64,000 nt of DNA from NCBI GenBank assembly GCA_018105865.1, contig CM030841.1, positions 9,247,729-9,311,728 of the forward strand. The letters are read 5' to 3'. Positions 1 to 12,139 of the stretch are shown here, piece after piece. The notes under the pieces were generated by a model. That model saw only the letters and a program-made list of their open reading frames with translations. It was not told the origin of the DNA and searched no databases. Both the position numbers and the translations under genes were made by a program. The DNA comes from Metaphire vulgaris (Eukaryota; Annelida; Clitellata; Crassiclitellata; Megascolecidae). How positions within the stretch are numbered: position 1 is the stretch's first letter; every line of letters starts with the position of its first letter.

Positions 1-8
1 GATCAAAA

Positions 9-316
9 GGTAAGGTCAACCAGTACTCGAATACGAGTGATGAGTTGACGCTAATCTTCGGTTGCAGATAATTAAGCAGCGACGTAAGGAGCTGACGTCA
101 TTGATCTAACATACGCTGTAGTTTGTCATTGCGTTCTCTAGCCCCGCGTTTTACCTTCGCAGTTTCGTGTTGTTACTTATCCACGGCGAGGCGATGAACG
201 GTTGAGTTGGCCACCGGTGACACAACTTGATCACCCATCCAAGTACCAACCCGCGCTCAACGATGCTTAACTTTTGTGTTCTAACTGGAACCGGAAGCAC
301 AACGTCAGTTAGGTAG
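9..316 (-). repeat. 5S rRNA-derived SINE, near full length
   Basis: Read on the minus strand, the right part (about 215-316) is a degenerate 5S rRNA gene. It keeps an A-box-like AGTTAAGCATCG-type block, the intermediate element around TTGGTACTTGG and the C-box GGATGGGTGATC. A SINE body follows, shared with copies at 42447, 56375, 60452 and 61482, and the left end carries the GGTAA-type tail. 5S-derived SINEs (SINE3 class) use the internal RNA polymerase III type 1 promoter and are mobilised by a partner LINE. This copy has diverged from the others. Its edges are placed by comparison with the other copies and are approximate. Confidence 0.75.
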
Positions 317-1127
317 ATTCACAGCTAAATGAGAGCTAACAAGTAACTTTGCAATCAGGCGCCACGATATTCAGCCGACATTATGCCGATATTCAGAACT
401 GGAACATCAAACTCGTAAGCTTCCTGACCACAAAATATTTTTACTTCGACATAGCACTGTCGAGACTATTATAGATTCTCTCTACAGTCCTACACTTCAC
501 TGTATAATTTCCGGCTTTCTCTGCCATCATCGCCGTCTTTTGAGTAACTTATGAACGAACACTTGTCCCATCCATAATAGGACATACATAAACTGCTTAA
601 TCGATGGTCTGTTTGCTCGGCACGCGAGGTACACATTGCGCCATTAATTTCGATCGTTAAGTTTATAACTTTTAAAGAAACAATGAAAGCAACATTGATC
701 GATATCATGGATCCTCAAAATTTCCATTAACTTCTAACTTCTTAAATCAACGGGACATTTTACAAATCTCTGTCATGAATCTGTAAAGCGGACATCGGAG
801 GCGTCGTTTCCTGGATTAAACACTTCAACCGCCTATTTACGAGCACTCAATCTGTGTCCGTAAAACCCATAGTCCGTAATCCATAGGTCGTAGTGGTCAA
901 GGTAGGCCATTCACAGAAAGGCATTGCTATAGAGAACGATAACAGAATATATGTACTATGGCTAATAAAGACGATTCCGACGATCTGATTAAGAAATTTC
1001 AGCTTATACAAGTCTATGCGTTTCTATGCGTTTTTCGATAATTCTATTTTACTGCAGTTGAAGTAGATTAGGACATGCAGGAGAGTTGGGGACAGATAGC
1101 TAAACAATCGACCTATTTACTATCAGT
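317..1127. other. No gene recognised
   Basis: AT-rich unique-looking sequence with only short open frames, none resembling a known protein. No RNA gene or transposon ends were recognised. Confidence 0.5.
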
Positions 1128-1245
1128 GGATGCGGATCTACCGCGGATCCTGATAGCGGAAACTCTCGCCGATGCAGATCCTCCGCGGATCCAAACTTGG
1201 CCGATGCGGATTCTCCGCGGTCCCTAAATTTTAGATCCGCACATC
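1128..1245. repeat. Short tandem block around CCGCGGATCC
   Basis: A unit like GCCGATGCGGATCCTCCG-CGGATCC is repeated about three times with substitutions. The palindromic core CCGCGGATCC or TCCGCGG recurs. It is probably part of a degraded transposon end or a short minisatellite; I do not recognise a family. Confidence 0.5.
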
Positions 1246-1621
1246 TCTGCCTTGCCACGTCTACTACCGATACTATATTAGAAATTATTTGAAGTAAATT
1301 AAATCGGCGATCGTCACGTGACAGGTCACGTGTCTCTGCACATTGTGCACTAGATCCTGCAATGCATTATTATTATTATTCTTCGCTGGAGACGTGTTCC
1401 TGCTTGATTCGTGAAAATCTGCGTTGCATTGAAAGGGTAGATTCTGCTCAAGAGACGTCGTCGCTACAAGCGACACAACAGTGTCATGAGTATCCGATGC
1501 GATAAAATGCATGGCGCGTTAAACACACGCGACTTCTGATTTCTACATTCAGATCCAGATTTTCAGATGCTATGATCAGATTTAGATTATTACAACAAAA
1601 TCTTACGGTTGTGGTCAAGTC

Positions 1622-1733
1622 AACGGCATCATCATCATCTTCACTATCATCATAATCACCGTCATCATCATCATCATCATCACCACCACTATCATAATCA
1701 TCGTCGTCGTCTTCATCATCATCATCACACTCC
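1622..1733. repeat. (ATC/GTC)n imperfect trinucleotide array
   Basis: An ATC/GTC-rich array with interruptions. The acidic or serine-rich reading frames across it are composition artefacts, not genes. Confidence 0.8.
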
Positions 1734-1770
1734 ATAGTCCATTCCTTTTAAGAATGGTGTGGCCAAATCA

Positions 1771-1866
1771 GCGTCATCATCATCGTCGTCGTCGTCGTCA
1801 GCATCATCATCATTATTATCATCATCGTCGTCGTCATCATCATCAACATCGTCATCATCACACTCC
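1771..1866. repeat. (ATC/GTC)n imperfect trinucleotide array, second block
   Basis: A second ATC/GTC array. Both blocks end in the same unique phrase CACTCCATAGTCCAT (about 1727 and 1860), so the two arrays are probably a tandem duplication of one unit rather than independent expansions. Confidence 0.75.
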
Positions 1867-2277
1867 ATAGTCCATAAGGACCGTCGAAGCCAATGGTGGA
1901 GAAGTGCTCGTCCATGGTCCTTTCCTTTCCTTGGTCATGTGTATCGCAGTTTAGTTGGTAAATCCAGTCCATTTTCAAGTCAACGACGCCTCCTTCTGAT
2001 TAATTATTATTTATTTTTGCCTGTAGTTCGATAGATATAATTAATTGCTTTGCCTCGGACAAATGAAGGCGTCTACAAAACGTCAACTGGGTCCTATTGT
2101 AAGAACTCACTGCGAAAGCGAATGAAACTTACACAACATTATATTGTCCCGGTTTCTTTTTCGCCTGAGTGAAGACCAGGGTGTTTCCTCCCAAAAATTA
2201 TACCCGTGCATAATAGTTTTGATATAACTGTATATCACGTAATAATCTCGATATATATATATATATATACACTTATA

Positions 2278-2353
2278 CAGGGTGGCTTGAAAAACCGTAC
2301 TACGTTAAATGCAAAACTAAATGTGACTAGTCCGTTTTTTTATGCGCCACCCT
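2278..2353. mobile_element. Micro-MITE (about 75 bp, GGGTGGC termini), copy 1
   Basis: Begins CAGGGTGGC after TA and ends GCGCCACCCT. The near-palindromic interior contains AAATGCAAAACTAAATGTGA and is shared with copies at 4560 and 38625. It lies beside a TA-dinucleotide run (2252-2270). Terminal inverted repeats plus TA flanks suggest a Tc1/mariner-type non-autonomous element. It is too short to code. Confidence 0.7.
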
Positions 2354-2573
2354 ATATTTAGCCGACCATCTGTAGTCACGTAATATGCAAAAGAACTAGT
2401 TTTGGTTGCTTGACAGCATTAAAGTATTTCCTGAAATAATGAGCGAGTTCCTAAGATTTAGCATATCGTATCACATTACCGATCGCACGGCACTCTTTGA
2501 GACCCAGTGCTGGACTTATTTATTGGCGAGGTTAACATGCATGTCAAGATTTTCAATAAACGTTGTGCTTTAA

Positions 2574-2645
2574 CCCCTTAACTGGGGATCCAGGATATAT
2601 CCGTCCATTTTACATTGAGTTACAGTTAAATACACGGTTAAGGGG
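2574..2645. mobile_element. piggyBac-like mini-element flanked by TTAA
   Basis: A 72-bp palindromic stretch lies between two TTAA sites (2570-2573 and 2646-2649). The ends are CCCCTTAACTGGGG and CGGTTAAGGGG. piggyBac elements duplicate TTAA and have short C/G-rich termini, so this fits a miniature piggyBac derivative. A chance palindrome is possible at this length. Confidence 0.5.
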
Positions 2646-2649
2646 TTAA

Positions 2650-3360
2650 AAGGGCATCGAAGCTTCGAGCTATGAGATTGCTAATCAAAACAACTTAGAA
2701 ACTCTGTGGAGTTTAAAGTTGACCCTATAAAAACTGCATTCTAATATGTCCGACTTCTTTCAAACGTCGTTTGCATACTTTAATCTATAGATTTCCATCT
2801 GCTTTGTTGCGACCATCGCTATAACAATGGACAAGGCGGCAGCCGCGGCAAAGTTTTAATTTCGAACGAACTGATATTTGTCTGTTTCACATACAGGAGC
2901 AAAACACAGTAGAACTCACCTAACTTGAACTTTATCTTCGAAACTTTCTTGTAGAATAACTAATCTGTGAGCAAATATATCGTCAGCAGCAATAACGATT
3001 TTCGAACATTTCCAACATTCGCTGTTTCTTTGTCTTTCTCGTATCTGCTATTTCAGTAAAATCCAAAACCTCGATACCTTCGCACAGCTCCTCAAGGTAT
3101 GCGGTCTGTTTATACAATTTTATACGCAGAAGCTTCTTGAACACCAGGGGAAATAAAACGAAGAATGTATAAACGCTCGCGAGTTTCTTGTAAAACGTCT
3201 AGCGGAAGTAACTCTGACGGTCGACCGCCGTACTGCCCTGCCTATACCGGTCGCAATAATTTGCCCATGCTCATTGCGATACATCGACGCCTAGCCTGGC
3301 ACCGGGAACAGGCGAGAGACGCGCACACCGCCTCGTACACGCGGCTCGCCTTCGACCATC
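2650..3360. other. No gene recognised
   Basis: Unique-looking sequence, becoming CpG- and GC-richer after about 3170. The open frame at 3165-3419 has no recognisable domain. Confidence 0.45.
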
Positions 3361-3370
3361 GTCCCAATAT

Positions 3371-3400
3371 AGCCGCCGCCGCCGCCGCCGCCGCCGCCGA
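3371..3400. repeat. (GCC)n microsatellite
   Basis: About ten GCC units in a locally GC-rich stretch. A second (GCC)n run lies at 3843-3866. Confidence 0.85.
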
Positions 3401-3531
3401 TGTATTTTTCCGCCGATGACGACAGTGTTGACAACTGCTAATGTCGAGGTCAAACGCCTACGACGAAGACGAGGCTGCGTCCGCCCACACAGCGCATTCG
3501 CTGCAACCCAATTATCGCATCGACGTAAGCA

Positions 3532-3562
3532 ACACACACACACACACACACACACACGCACG

Positions 3563-3617
<55 letters not shown>

Positions 3618-3740
3618 GTCACCATTAATATACGTGTATATTACAGTATAGTGGCATCCTTCTCTCCCTTCTTCCGTTCCGATGTACACTATATATACGT
3701 ATATATATATATATACGTGTATATATATATATATATATTG
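3532..3740. repeat. (CA)n then (TA)n compound microsatellite
   Basis: A CA run (3532-3558) is followed by a TA run (3568-3614). After a short unique gap comes a further TA/TACG-rich stretch to about 3740. Confidence 0.9.
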
Positions 3741-4491
3741 TGACGTCTGCAGACAGTTTTCAGTCTCCTTCTATAATTTTTCTGTTATCAGTGACGTCAC
3801 CGTTTGTCGCGTGATCCTGCAATCGATACCAGTCACGTAATCAGCCGCCGCCGCCGCCGCCGCCGGTGAGGTGTTCAATGACGCTATGAAAATGCGGGCT
3901 TTAAAAAAATTGAGTTAGAGAATTTCTCTGTTCTTACACTGAAGGTCGCTCGTCAAGGTCAACGTTGCCGTCACTTCCAGACGAGAACTGGTCTCGCCGA
4001 TGTCTGAATTGTCGGGAAAAATTGCCTGGATGGTCTGGTAAATTGAAACCACTTATGGGTTAGTAACGAAAGTGAAATAGTTGAGGTGCCTTGAGGCATC
4101 ATATATCTTGTTAAGTTTCAATGATCTTCGATTGCAATGAATTTCAGCGCGATAGACAGACTACAGCAGATTCGAAGTGTTGAGTCGCAGCTATACAACG
4201 AGATAACGTGATCTTGAGTGGTCTATGGGAGAGTAGTAATCTGAATGAAATGACGCGTTCTATGCAACTTCTGAATTTAGTTGCTCATTTTCACTGTTAC
4301 TGTCCTCTTCGGCTATCGCCCAAACTGTTCCATATATTTCTGTATATATCTTATTCTTCTTTAGGTGCTGTGTATTTCTACGTTAGCGACCATGGACTTC
4401 CAATTTGTTCTATCTTGACATCCTCTTATTAGTTCGATGTTATTCATTATTCCCTCAATAATATTCCTTGTCGTAGGCAGTCTACATACGC

Positions 4492-4494
<3 letters not shown>

Positions 4495-4559
<65 letters not shown>
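4495..4559. repeat. (TA)n microsatellite
   Basis: An uninterrupted TA run that ends exactly at the micro-MITE starting at 4560. Confidence 0.95.
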
Positions 4560-4565
<6 letters not shown>

Positions 4566-4633
4566 GGCAAAAAAACCGGACTAGTCACATTTAGGTTTGC
4601 ATTTAATATAGTCCGGTTTTTTGCGCCACCCTG
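4560..4633. mobile_element. Micro-MITE, copy 2
   Basis: A 74-bp element with ends TAGGGTGGC and GCGCCACCCTG and inner arms ACCGGACTA / TAGTCCGGT. TA flanks both sides. It is oriented opposite to the copies at 2278 and 38625. The left side is a long TA array, so it either inserted in a TA array or that array expanded from its target site. Confidence 0.8.
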
Positions 4634-5041
4634 TACAGTATTCACATTTTAAAATATTTTTCTACTCTCATCTCACCTTCTTCTCTACAGTGTAGTGTTT
4701 GAATTTATAAATTCTTGGGTTTCCGTAGTGTGCTAATCATTGGTGAAACCACGAGGGGCCGGGGCGGACTTTTCCCTTTTCAGTCTGTGCTAGAAAGGCC
4801 GACGTCAACACGCAGGTCGGTACAAAGTATGGATACATAAACATTTCAGAAAGAGTTCGGCGCGCAAAGGCAGTTATAAAACCAAACCGAATAACGGAGG
4901 CAAATCTGAAAATGCTGTGCAAAGATCCTTTCTGTCCAACTTCGTCTACAAAATCCTTCTATTCACGACCACGTTAAACCATCATAATTTGACCATAAAG
5001 TCTCGTGTCTCGACAATTTAAGCGAGTGTTCGATAACCGCC

Positions 5042-5099
<58 letters not shown>
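5042..5099. repeat. (TA)n microsatellite
   Basis: An uninterrupted TA run in otherwise unremarkable sequence. Confidence 0.95.
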
Positions 5100-5103
<4 letters not shown>

Positions 5104-5589
5104 CGTATCAAACAAGCGATGCCTTGCCGATACAGGAAATGGTAGCGAAGAATGTTAGCTTCGATTGTGTCCATAATTAATTGCCGTCTCGATGAACGGC
5201 CTAATAAAAAAGAAAAAGAAATCTCCAGTCATCGCGCGTCTGTATTTTGCTCGATATTGTCGTTTAATAATGAAAGATGTCAACGTTTCTGTCGTGTATA
5301 TATTGATTTATTCTTAATTTGCCGGGAAAGCGATGGATGAACGGAGGAGATAAGTATTTCCGAAGCGAAATGATGGCCAACTTATCTGTATGTTTTTAGC
5401 AGAAACTCCTACCAGAGATGTCTTGAATGAGTGCCAAACTGTTGCCGCCATTTGGTCAATTTGTATTGGTGCACAGAAATTTCTTCTCTCTGCTATAGTC
5501 TAAATTCTACTCAGATTACTACTGCATTCCATAACCGCAGCAAGTAGCAGATGATGCAATAGTGGTGGGCGGAAAAAGGATAAGGGATA

Positions 5590-6110
5590 TCAGATTTGTT
5601 GATGTCCATGCAATTATGGCAAACACCAACCATGTATTACAGTCTACAGAGGTTGATGGACTCTCTTAACGCAGCATAAAAGGATTACAGAATGAAGATC
5701 AACTTATCAAGGAAGATAAAGATAATGTAAAATTATTTCTCAGTGGAGAAATGAGATCGGCATAACCATGGTGGAAATAGAACAGGTAGACGAATTCCGC
5801 TATCTTGTAAGCCTGCTTGATACAAACATCAAGCGTCGTAAAAATAAGGAGAAGAATTCCCACGTGGAAAGAAGCCTTTGCACTCAGAAGATAACTACTG
5901 AGAAGAAACCCTAATCGCAGTGTGATAAACGATTGGTCAAAACACTGATCTGGCCAGTGACGTGGACTAGAAACTTGGACGCTTAGGAAAGAGAACATGA
6001 AGAGACTAGAGGCATTCGAGATGTGGATCTGGCGAAGAATGGAAAAATCAGCTGAAAGGAAAGAAAAACTAACGAAGAAGTCACAGTAAATTTTGAAAAC
6101 CATGCTAAAA
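5590..6110 (+). pseudogene. LINE reverse-transcriptase remnant, 3' part
   Basis: Broken reading frames preserve the C-terminal part of an APE-type non-LTR retrotransposon ORF2. Visible pieces include IRFVDVHAIMANTNH, VKTLIWPV and TWTLRKENMKRLEAFEMW followed by WRRMEK, linked by stops and frameshifts. These match the block seen in many invertebrate LINEs (alignment recalled, not computed). The copy is 5' truncated and dead. The clade is not resolved. Confidence 0.75.
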
Positions 6111-6617
6111 TATTAACCGCGACCATTGTGTTATGCTGTTCCCTCTGGAAAAATTTCTGTGGGCGCTCATGTAGGCTACTGGAGTGTGGAACCTGTCTTT
6201 GGACAGAGCACCTGAAAATGATTACACGCATCAGAATCCTGTGAAGTAACATCGACAGCAGAGTCATGCTGTTCAAAATCACCTGATAGATTGGCATTTA
6301 CCTTTCATAACAACGTCAACCGCTGTTACTTCAAGCAGAGGATTCTGCTTCTGTGAAGATGGAGACGCGTTCACTCTATATCTTTTCAAAATTAAGATCC
6401 CAGATTTCCGCACTAAGTCCTCGAGGTCAGCATGGTAAATGCGAAGCTGTTAATCAGGTTTTAGAGCTTCGAAGGTAATCATCATTTTGATAATAATATT
6501 TAAAAAATCCTCCTTCGACGCCATGTAAAGTCATCGCTCTGGCGCATTTCATCATTGCTAACGATTTTCCAATGGCTATCCGTTGCTAGCGCAATAAACG
6601 ACTAGCGCAATCCCGAG

Positions 6618-6825
6618 CAGGGGCGTAGCCAGGAATTTGATGTGGGGGTGGGTGGGTGGGGGCATAAATTTGGGAAAGTATATATTGCTATATATATATA
6701 TTATGTTATATATGTATTATGTATATATGTGTGTGTGATGCATTCAGGCCTACTGTATATATATAATGATTTTGGGGATATACATACATATATATACCGA
6801 TATACCTCCCGTCGCTACGCCCCTG
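6618..6825. mobile_element. hAT-like MITE (GGGGCGTAGCCAGG family)
   Basis: The ends are CAGGGGCGTAGCCAGGA and GTCGCTACGCCCCTG. The flanking octamers atcccgag / atcccaaa share five bases and suggest an old 8-bp duplication. The interior is TA/TG-rich. A sister copy with a perfect duplication is at 45718. Confidence 0.75.
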
Positions 6826-6991
6826 ATCCCAAAGTAGTGGGAAATTGCACGATGATTTTCATCGGATTTTGCAGTGCTGAAGCTCCCCATCTTACAGGCT
6901 CTCTAGTAAAATTTTACATAAACTAAAATGACATGAAATCCAGAGTTGATAGGAAGATTTCGACATTTTGGAAACTGCATTTCCAGCATCG

Positions 6992-7110
<119 letters not shown>

Positions 7111-7184
7111 GACGGCTCGTTTATCTGAAACAATCTTGAATATTCCTTACTTAATAACAAGGTAAATTACAACGCTTAATCGTA

Positions 7185-7700
7185 TCATGTTTCATGCACC
7201 CAGCGCTCAATAACGGCCTTAGTCGAGTCTCTCTGGTGATGGTCAATAATTGTTAATAATAAACTTCTGTATTTTCGACAAATTTCTTCAAAATTCACTT
7301 TGTATCTGCCTAGACGTTTGGCGTAGATTTTTCTTTTTAAACAACCGAAAACAACGTGGTGATGAAAATACGGTCGAATTAGCGATTCCAGACTGTTTGA
7401 TAGCGATCCTAGATGCCGGGGTTCCCTGGAGAAAATAAGATCCAGGCGACGATAGGGGACAATCCAGGTGACAACGTGCGGGGCTAAATAGCCGTCCGTC
7501 CGGAAGATCAGAATCCAGGTTACGAATAAAAGCTTGATCATTATGTCACGTGATCGAGAAAAAAGCAGACGTGGACGAAATGGCTGCGGGAATTTCTGAC
7601 CTACCTTGGAAATTCTGTTCGACAAATCTAGACCAATCGTGCTGTGATTTCAATAATTAATCAGAAGCCAGAAACCACGATAAAAAGGACATTCGTTTGT
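7185..7700. other. No gene recognised; one long minus-strand open frame
   Basis: The minus strand carries a 146-codon open frame (7185-7625) with no family, signal peptide or convincing splice context that I can recognise. It is probably chance or transposon debris. Confidence 0.3.
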
Positions 7701-7716
7701 GAGACTAACTCTAGGG

Positions 7717-7971
7717 TAGGGGCTATCAAATGGCGGCCCGCAGGTCAGATCCGACGTGCCAAGTGGTGTGAAATGGCCCGCAAAAATTCTGAAATGAAAA
7801 AATAACTCAATCTAGGCCTATTACTTACGAAATATTTTCTAATATTTTTGTTTTCAACTTGCCGGTTTTTTATTACTTAAAAACTGGATTTGATTTTTGT
7901 ACTTGAAAATTCATATATGCCTGGTCCCCCGTGAGCCAGTCATAAAAAAATCTGACACTTCATCACCCCTG
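7717..7971. mobile_element. hAT-like MITE (GGCGGCCCGCAGG family)
   Basis: The left end is TAGGGGCTATCAAATGGCGG and the right end is ACTTCATCACCCCTG. Flanking octamers ctctaggg / ctctagga match at 7 of 8 positions. The termini resemble the vertebrate Charlie-like 'gtggcccgc' hAT class. Confidence 0.75.
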
Positions 7972-8120
7972 CTCTAGGAGATGGCGCAAATACGCGTTCA
8001 TTTAGGCGACTGTATCGTTTGCAAACGAGCCTTGACAAAATAGAGAATACAAAAGTGTTATAAAATATCACGCTGAGTAGATTTTTAACCTTAAAACATT
8101 GCTGTTTGCACCATCGGTTC

Positions 8121-8301
8121 CAGGGATTTTTTTACACCCTCTAACACTCCCCCAACACTCCCAATCTGAGACCGGCACCCTCAACAGCCTCCCCCCCAAT
8201 TTGAGCCAGGGATGGCCTTTCTTGCTTGTCAGACTTTTTCGGCAGGTGATCCCAGAAAATACCGACACCCTCCCATATTGAGAATCCTAGAAATAACCCT
8301 G
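8121..8301. mobile_element. hAT-like MITE (CAGGGATATTTTTACAC family)
   Basis: A 181-bp element with ends CAGGGATTTTTTTACACC and TCCTAGAAATAACCCTG, flanked by the perfect 8-bp duplication atcggttc. The family is shared with elements at 16629, 48653 and 59748. The interior holds one copy of the GCTTGTCAG motif on the reverse strand. Confidence 0.9.
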
Positions 8302-8309
8302 ATCGGTTC

Positions 8310-9343
8310 CCTTGAGCGAGTCACTAACACACGAGAAGCGCTAATACAACCGTCCCAAGAGAGATGTAAACGAGTATTAACATCCGGGTTAAGCTTCACC
8401 TAAGAGGGCACAATTCTAAATTTATGTACGAATCAACACCAGTTTTTTTTCTGTAGAACATCTCAACGTGATTAACTTTCTTGTGTTTTTAAATTTCACA
8501 GAGGGATCTGAAAACGTTTTGTGGCATACGTCGCTATAAGTAAGCTCTGAACTGATTATTTGATTGTCTCTGAGCGTATTAGTGTCAAACAAAAGGGAAT
8601 TATTGAAAGAATTATTTTAGAAGAGGGCGATTTTTACGCCATAAACTTACAAACTTCTGTGAAACTATGATTTCGGTTGACGCGCTGTTGCATACGAACA
8701 CAGTCACTTGGGTTTTGGTGTATTCTGAGTTTCCATACGCGGAAAATGAGTCTCCGATAAGCTTGATTCACGCCATATTCCGCGCTTTCTATGATCTTGT
8801 TCACAATTTTTGGATGAGTAAACTCAGCAGCCTTGGGAAGAATTTAGAACTGTTGAAACGAGCAAGGCTGGCGGTTGAACAAGGATGTCCAGTCAGTTGA
8901 GTGGCAATTTCTTCTCGAAGTAAGCCACGGAACGGCTCTAAAGCGCCTTTCATTCAATTGACGCGTCATAACATATTAAGACAGTTGTTTATCAAGAAAA
9001 ATCTTTCTTGCAGATTCAATTTGCCTCATGACCTTGCTAGCTCCTGATATTTGACCTGAATTTCGCTGTTCTTGGCACATATTTTGAAAAAATACTGCGA
9101 AGAATTATTGAAGGATAGGAAGCAACGCCAATAGCCACACTTAATCTAGACAACCGTAAGCCAGACCACGGCGCTGAAATTAATTATAAGCGCATTAAAC
9201 GAAGAACAGCATTATTCTGAAACTACGTTGAATAAACTCAACCGGATTCAGAATACAGGCAATAATACGTCGGAATATTATTCAGCCATCAATCCACATT
9301 CATCGGCAACGAACAGAAGCGTATAGGAGATGATCAGTAGATC
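8310..9343. other. No gene recognised
   Basis: The 77-codon open frame at 8667-8900 resembles nothing I know and lacks splice or promoter support. The right part may belong to the LINE that continues after 9600. Confidence 0.35.
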
Positions 9344-9598
9344 CAGGGCCATATTAAGGCGGGGGCTGAGGGAGCTGAAGCCCCAGCCAGGCCCACCATG
9401 AAAAATAGGCCCACCGAGTTTCTTTTTTGTTTTTGTTTTTGCTTGTCAACACGATTTGGAAGCGAGATAAACTTTTTTGGCTTGTCAGCACGTATTTTGA
9501 AAGGGAGATAACCGTTTTTTCCTTGTCAGAGATTTTCAGCATAGGCGACGACCTTTTTTTCTCAGCTCCAGGCCCACTCGGACCTTAATCAGGCCCTG
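9344..9598. mobile_element. hAT-like MITE (CAGGGCCATATTAAGG family)
   Basis: The ends are CAGGGCCATATTAAGGC and CCTTAATCAGGCCCTG. Octamers agtagatc / actagatc differ at one position. The interior carries tandem copies of the motif TTTTTTG-CTTGTCA. A close relative is at 46630. Confidence 0.85.
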
Positions 9599-9609
9599 AC
9601 TAGATCGGC

Positions 9610-10330
9610 GTTCACTCTCAAGTATGGACCAAGGACAGACAGATCCTCGGCTTCTATTTAATTTCACGCTCATTCGCCGCTCGCCAATTCCAATGTACAA
9701 CTAACTCTCGTGCAAAGAATAGAACATACCGGAACTGAATACAATATGAGCACAGACGCAGATAAAACAAAAATATTGTTGAATACAGAGAATCAGATAA
9801 CAATCCAGGCTTTTTTCCAGGAATTTGCATTCGGGAGTGTCCCAAAATTGCGGGGGTGTTAATGTAGGGGCAGGGGTGTCTGTAAAAAACCGGGCTGTAA
9901 CCTCCCTGGGGGTTTAGATAAATCCCTGTAACAATCTTAGCAAATGGACAAGTGCTATAGTAAGTCTTCCAACTTCACATACCTTGAAGCCTGATCCAAG
10001 ATGATGCAAGATGCAAAGATGACGACATCAAAACAAGGATGGTGGTGGGAATGAATATAATGAATGATCAAGCTGCTAAAAATCTGGAAGAATAAATCAA
10101 TCAGCAAACTTACAAAACTAAGACTGATCAGAGCACTGGTCTGGCCCATTACCTCGCACGGCTGTGAGTCACGGACACTAAAATAAAGAGGAAGAAAACG
10201 GAAATCAAGCAATCGAAAACAAATGCGTGGGGAAAACGACGAGCATTCGTTATACATAGTTTGTATCTTATGAGACACTATACAAAATGAGTAGAGTAGA
10301 CCAAGAATAATTTCTGACACATATCAAATC
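9610..10330 (+). pseudogene. LINE reverse-transcriptase remnant, split by a MITE
   Basis: Fragments such as LVWPITSHGCESRTLK and TKLRLIRALVWP, with upstream ADKTKILLNTENQITIQ, mark the C-terminal part of a LINE ORF2. Stops and frameshifts are frequent. The element at 9806-9928 interrupts it: the sequence before it (ending taacaatc) resumes directly after the repeated octamer. The clade is not resolved. Confidence 0.7.
9806..9928. mobile_element. hAT-like MITE inserted in LINE remnant
   Basis: A 123-bp element that starts CAGGCTTTTTTCCAGG and ends TAGATAAATCCCTG, with the perfect 8-bp duplication taacaatc. The interior is G-rich with repeated GGGGTGT, as in the CAGGGATATTTTTACAC family. Confidence 0.8.
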
Positions 10331-10470
10331 AAGAACAATTAGATATTTCGGACACGGACAAATCACCCGAAAATCAGAAGACTCTTCAATCTTCATGCAG
10401 CCGTTTGTCACAATTTTACAATCTATGTCCTTTCTTCGATGTTTCCACGTACCGCTGAGTCTTACCTTCT

Positions 10471-10512
10471 TTCTCTCTTCTCTCTCTCTCTCTCTCTCTC
10501 TCTCGCTCTCTT
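10471..10512. repeat. (TC)n microsatellite
   Basis: A TC run with a few C-to-T interruptions. Confidence 0.9.
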
Positions 10513-10519
10513 TCTCCTT

Positions 10520-11697
10520 CAGACGATGCTGGATTGGCGCAGAATAAATAAAGCTCGATGCGTGGCGGTCGTAAATATCGTTGGCTGTCCAGTTGGTGGT
10601 CGACTGACTTCCAGACTGTCCAGTCTTATCCGTAACGCTTTCCGATTCTCAGAAATTGCGTCGGTGGAAGCCAGCAGCGCCTATATATGTGAGACCATTT
10701 AGAAGCCGACATTTAATTAGCCAACGTTATTCGCACTCCTATTGTTTCCATCGACATTGGAATTTTCTTCAGTTTGGAAAGCATACTGTGTTTCAAATAG
10801 TAAAACGGAAACGAATATCCTCTCATTAATTATTGGCCTGTACTGACTCGCTATATTTCTTTAATTCTTTACATATAACTCTTTTTATAATTATAGTTGA
10901 CAGGAAGTCTGCGTTCGTTTTGGTGGTTGCAAGTCGTTAACACTTTAAGTCCATGCTTTACAGACATTTACTAATTCTAATCAGTTGCCTAAACGTAAAA
11001 TCATGCGGTGTCGATAGCTTTTGTGGAAGCTCATTATAAATCGGATTAAATTGAAACTTGAAAATTTTCTAATAACATATTTTATAGTAACTAGATTACA
11101 CCATTCGAATCATTGGAACATAGGATTATCTCAATATTGACACCTTCTCTAGGCCGTCAATTTCTCCTTCACTGAGTCATGTTTAATACGACTGAAGCCA
11201 TCATCCATCAAGGAGGCTATTATCTTAAAAAGCTTTTAACAGTCTATTGAGTATTTGATATGGACGCAGGACCGGTGCCAGGCACCCGCAAATTCCGCAA
11301 ATGCGGGGGGAGGCGGCGGTGGTCACAAGGACCTAGCTAAGGGACAATTTTTGAATGCACATCTACATCCCCCACATCCTCCTTCCTTTGAGGTGGAACA
11401 TTTATTCTGCGGGGGCAGCAAAGGATAGCCCCGGAACAGTTTATACTTTAACCGAGAGAACAACAGATGGAAAAGGCAGAAATCAATATGGAAATGTAAA
11501 TACACAGAAATGATCCAGACAACGCATTACGTCTATATTGCCATAGATGCTTTTGCTCGATCATAAAAGTGTGTCCTCTCAACCGTCTTTATACGCTTCG
11601 ATTGAGAATCCCTTCCAAAAAAAGAACATATCCCGAAAAAACAGCAGCGTAGCCCACTGCTCCCAGAGTTGTTTGTAAAATATTCTCACTGTCATCC

Positions 11698-11700
<3 letters not shown>
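10520..11700. other. No gene recognised
   Basis: AT-rich sequence with short open frames only. Around 11270-11450 there is a G-rich then C-rich stretch that may be a decayed MITE, but no paired termini were found. Confidence 0.4.
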
Positions 11701-12137
<437 letters not shown>

Positions 12138-12139
12138 GT

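Noticed and set aside
5699..6297. Minus-strand 134- and 104-codon frames
   Set aside because: Antisense shadows of the plus-strand LINE remnant.
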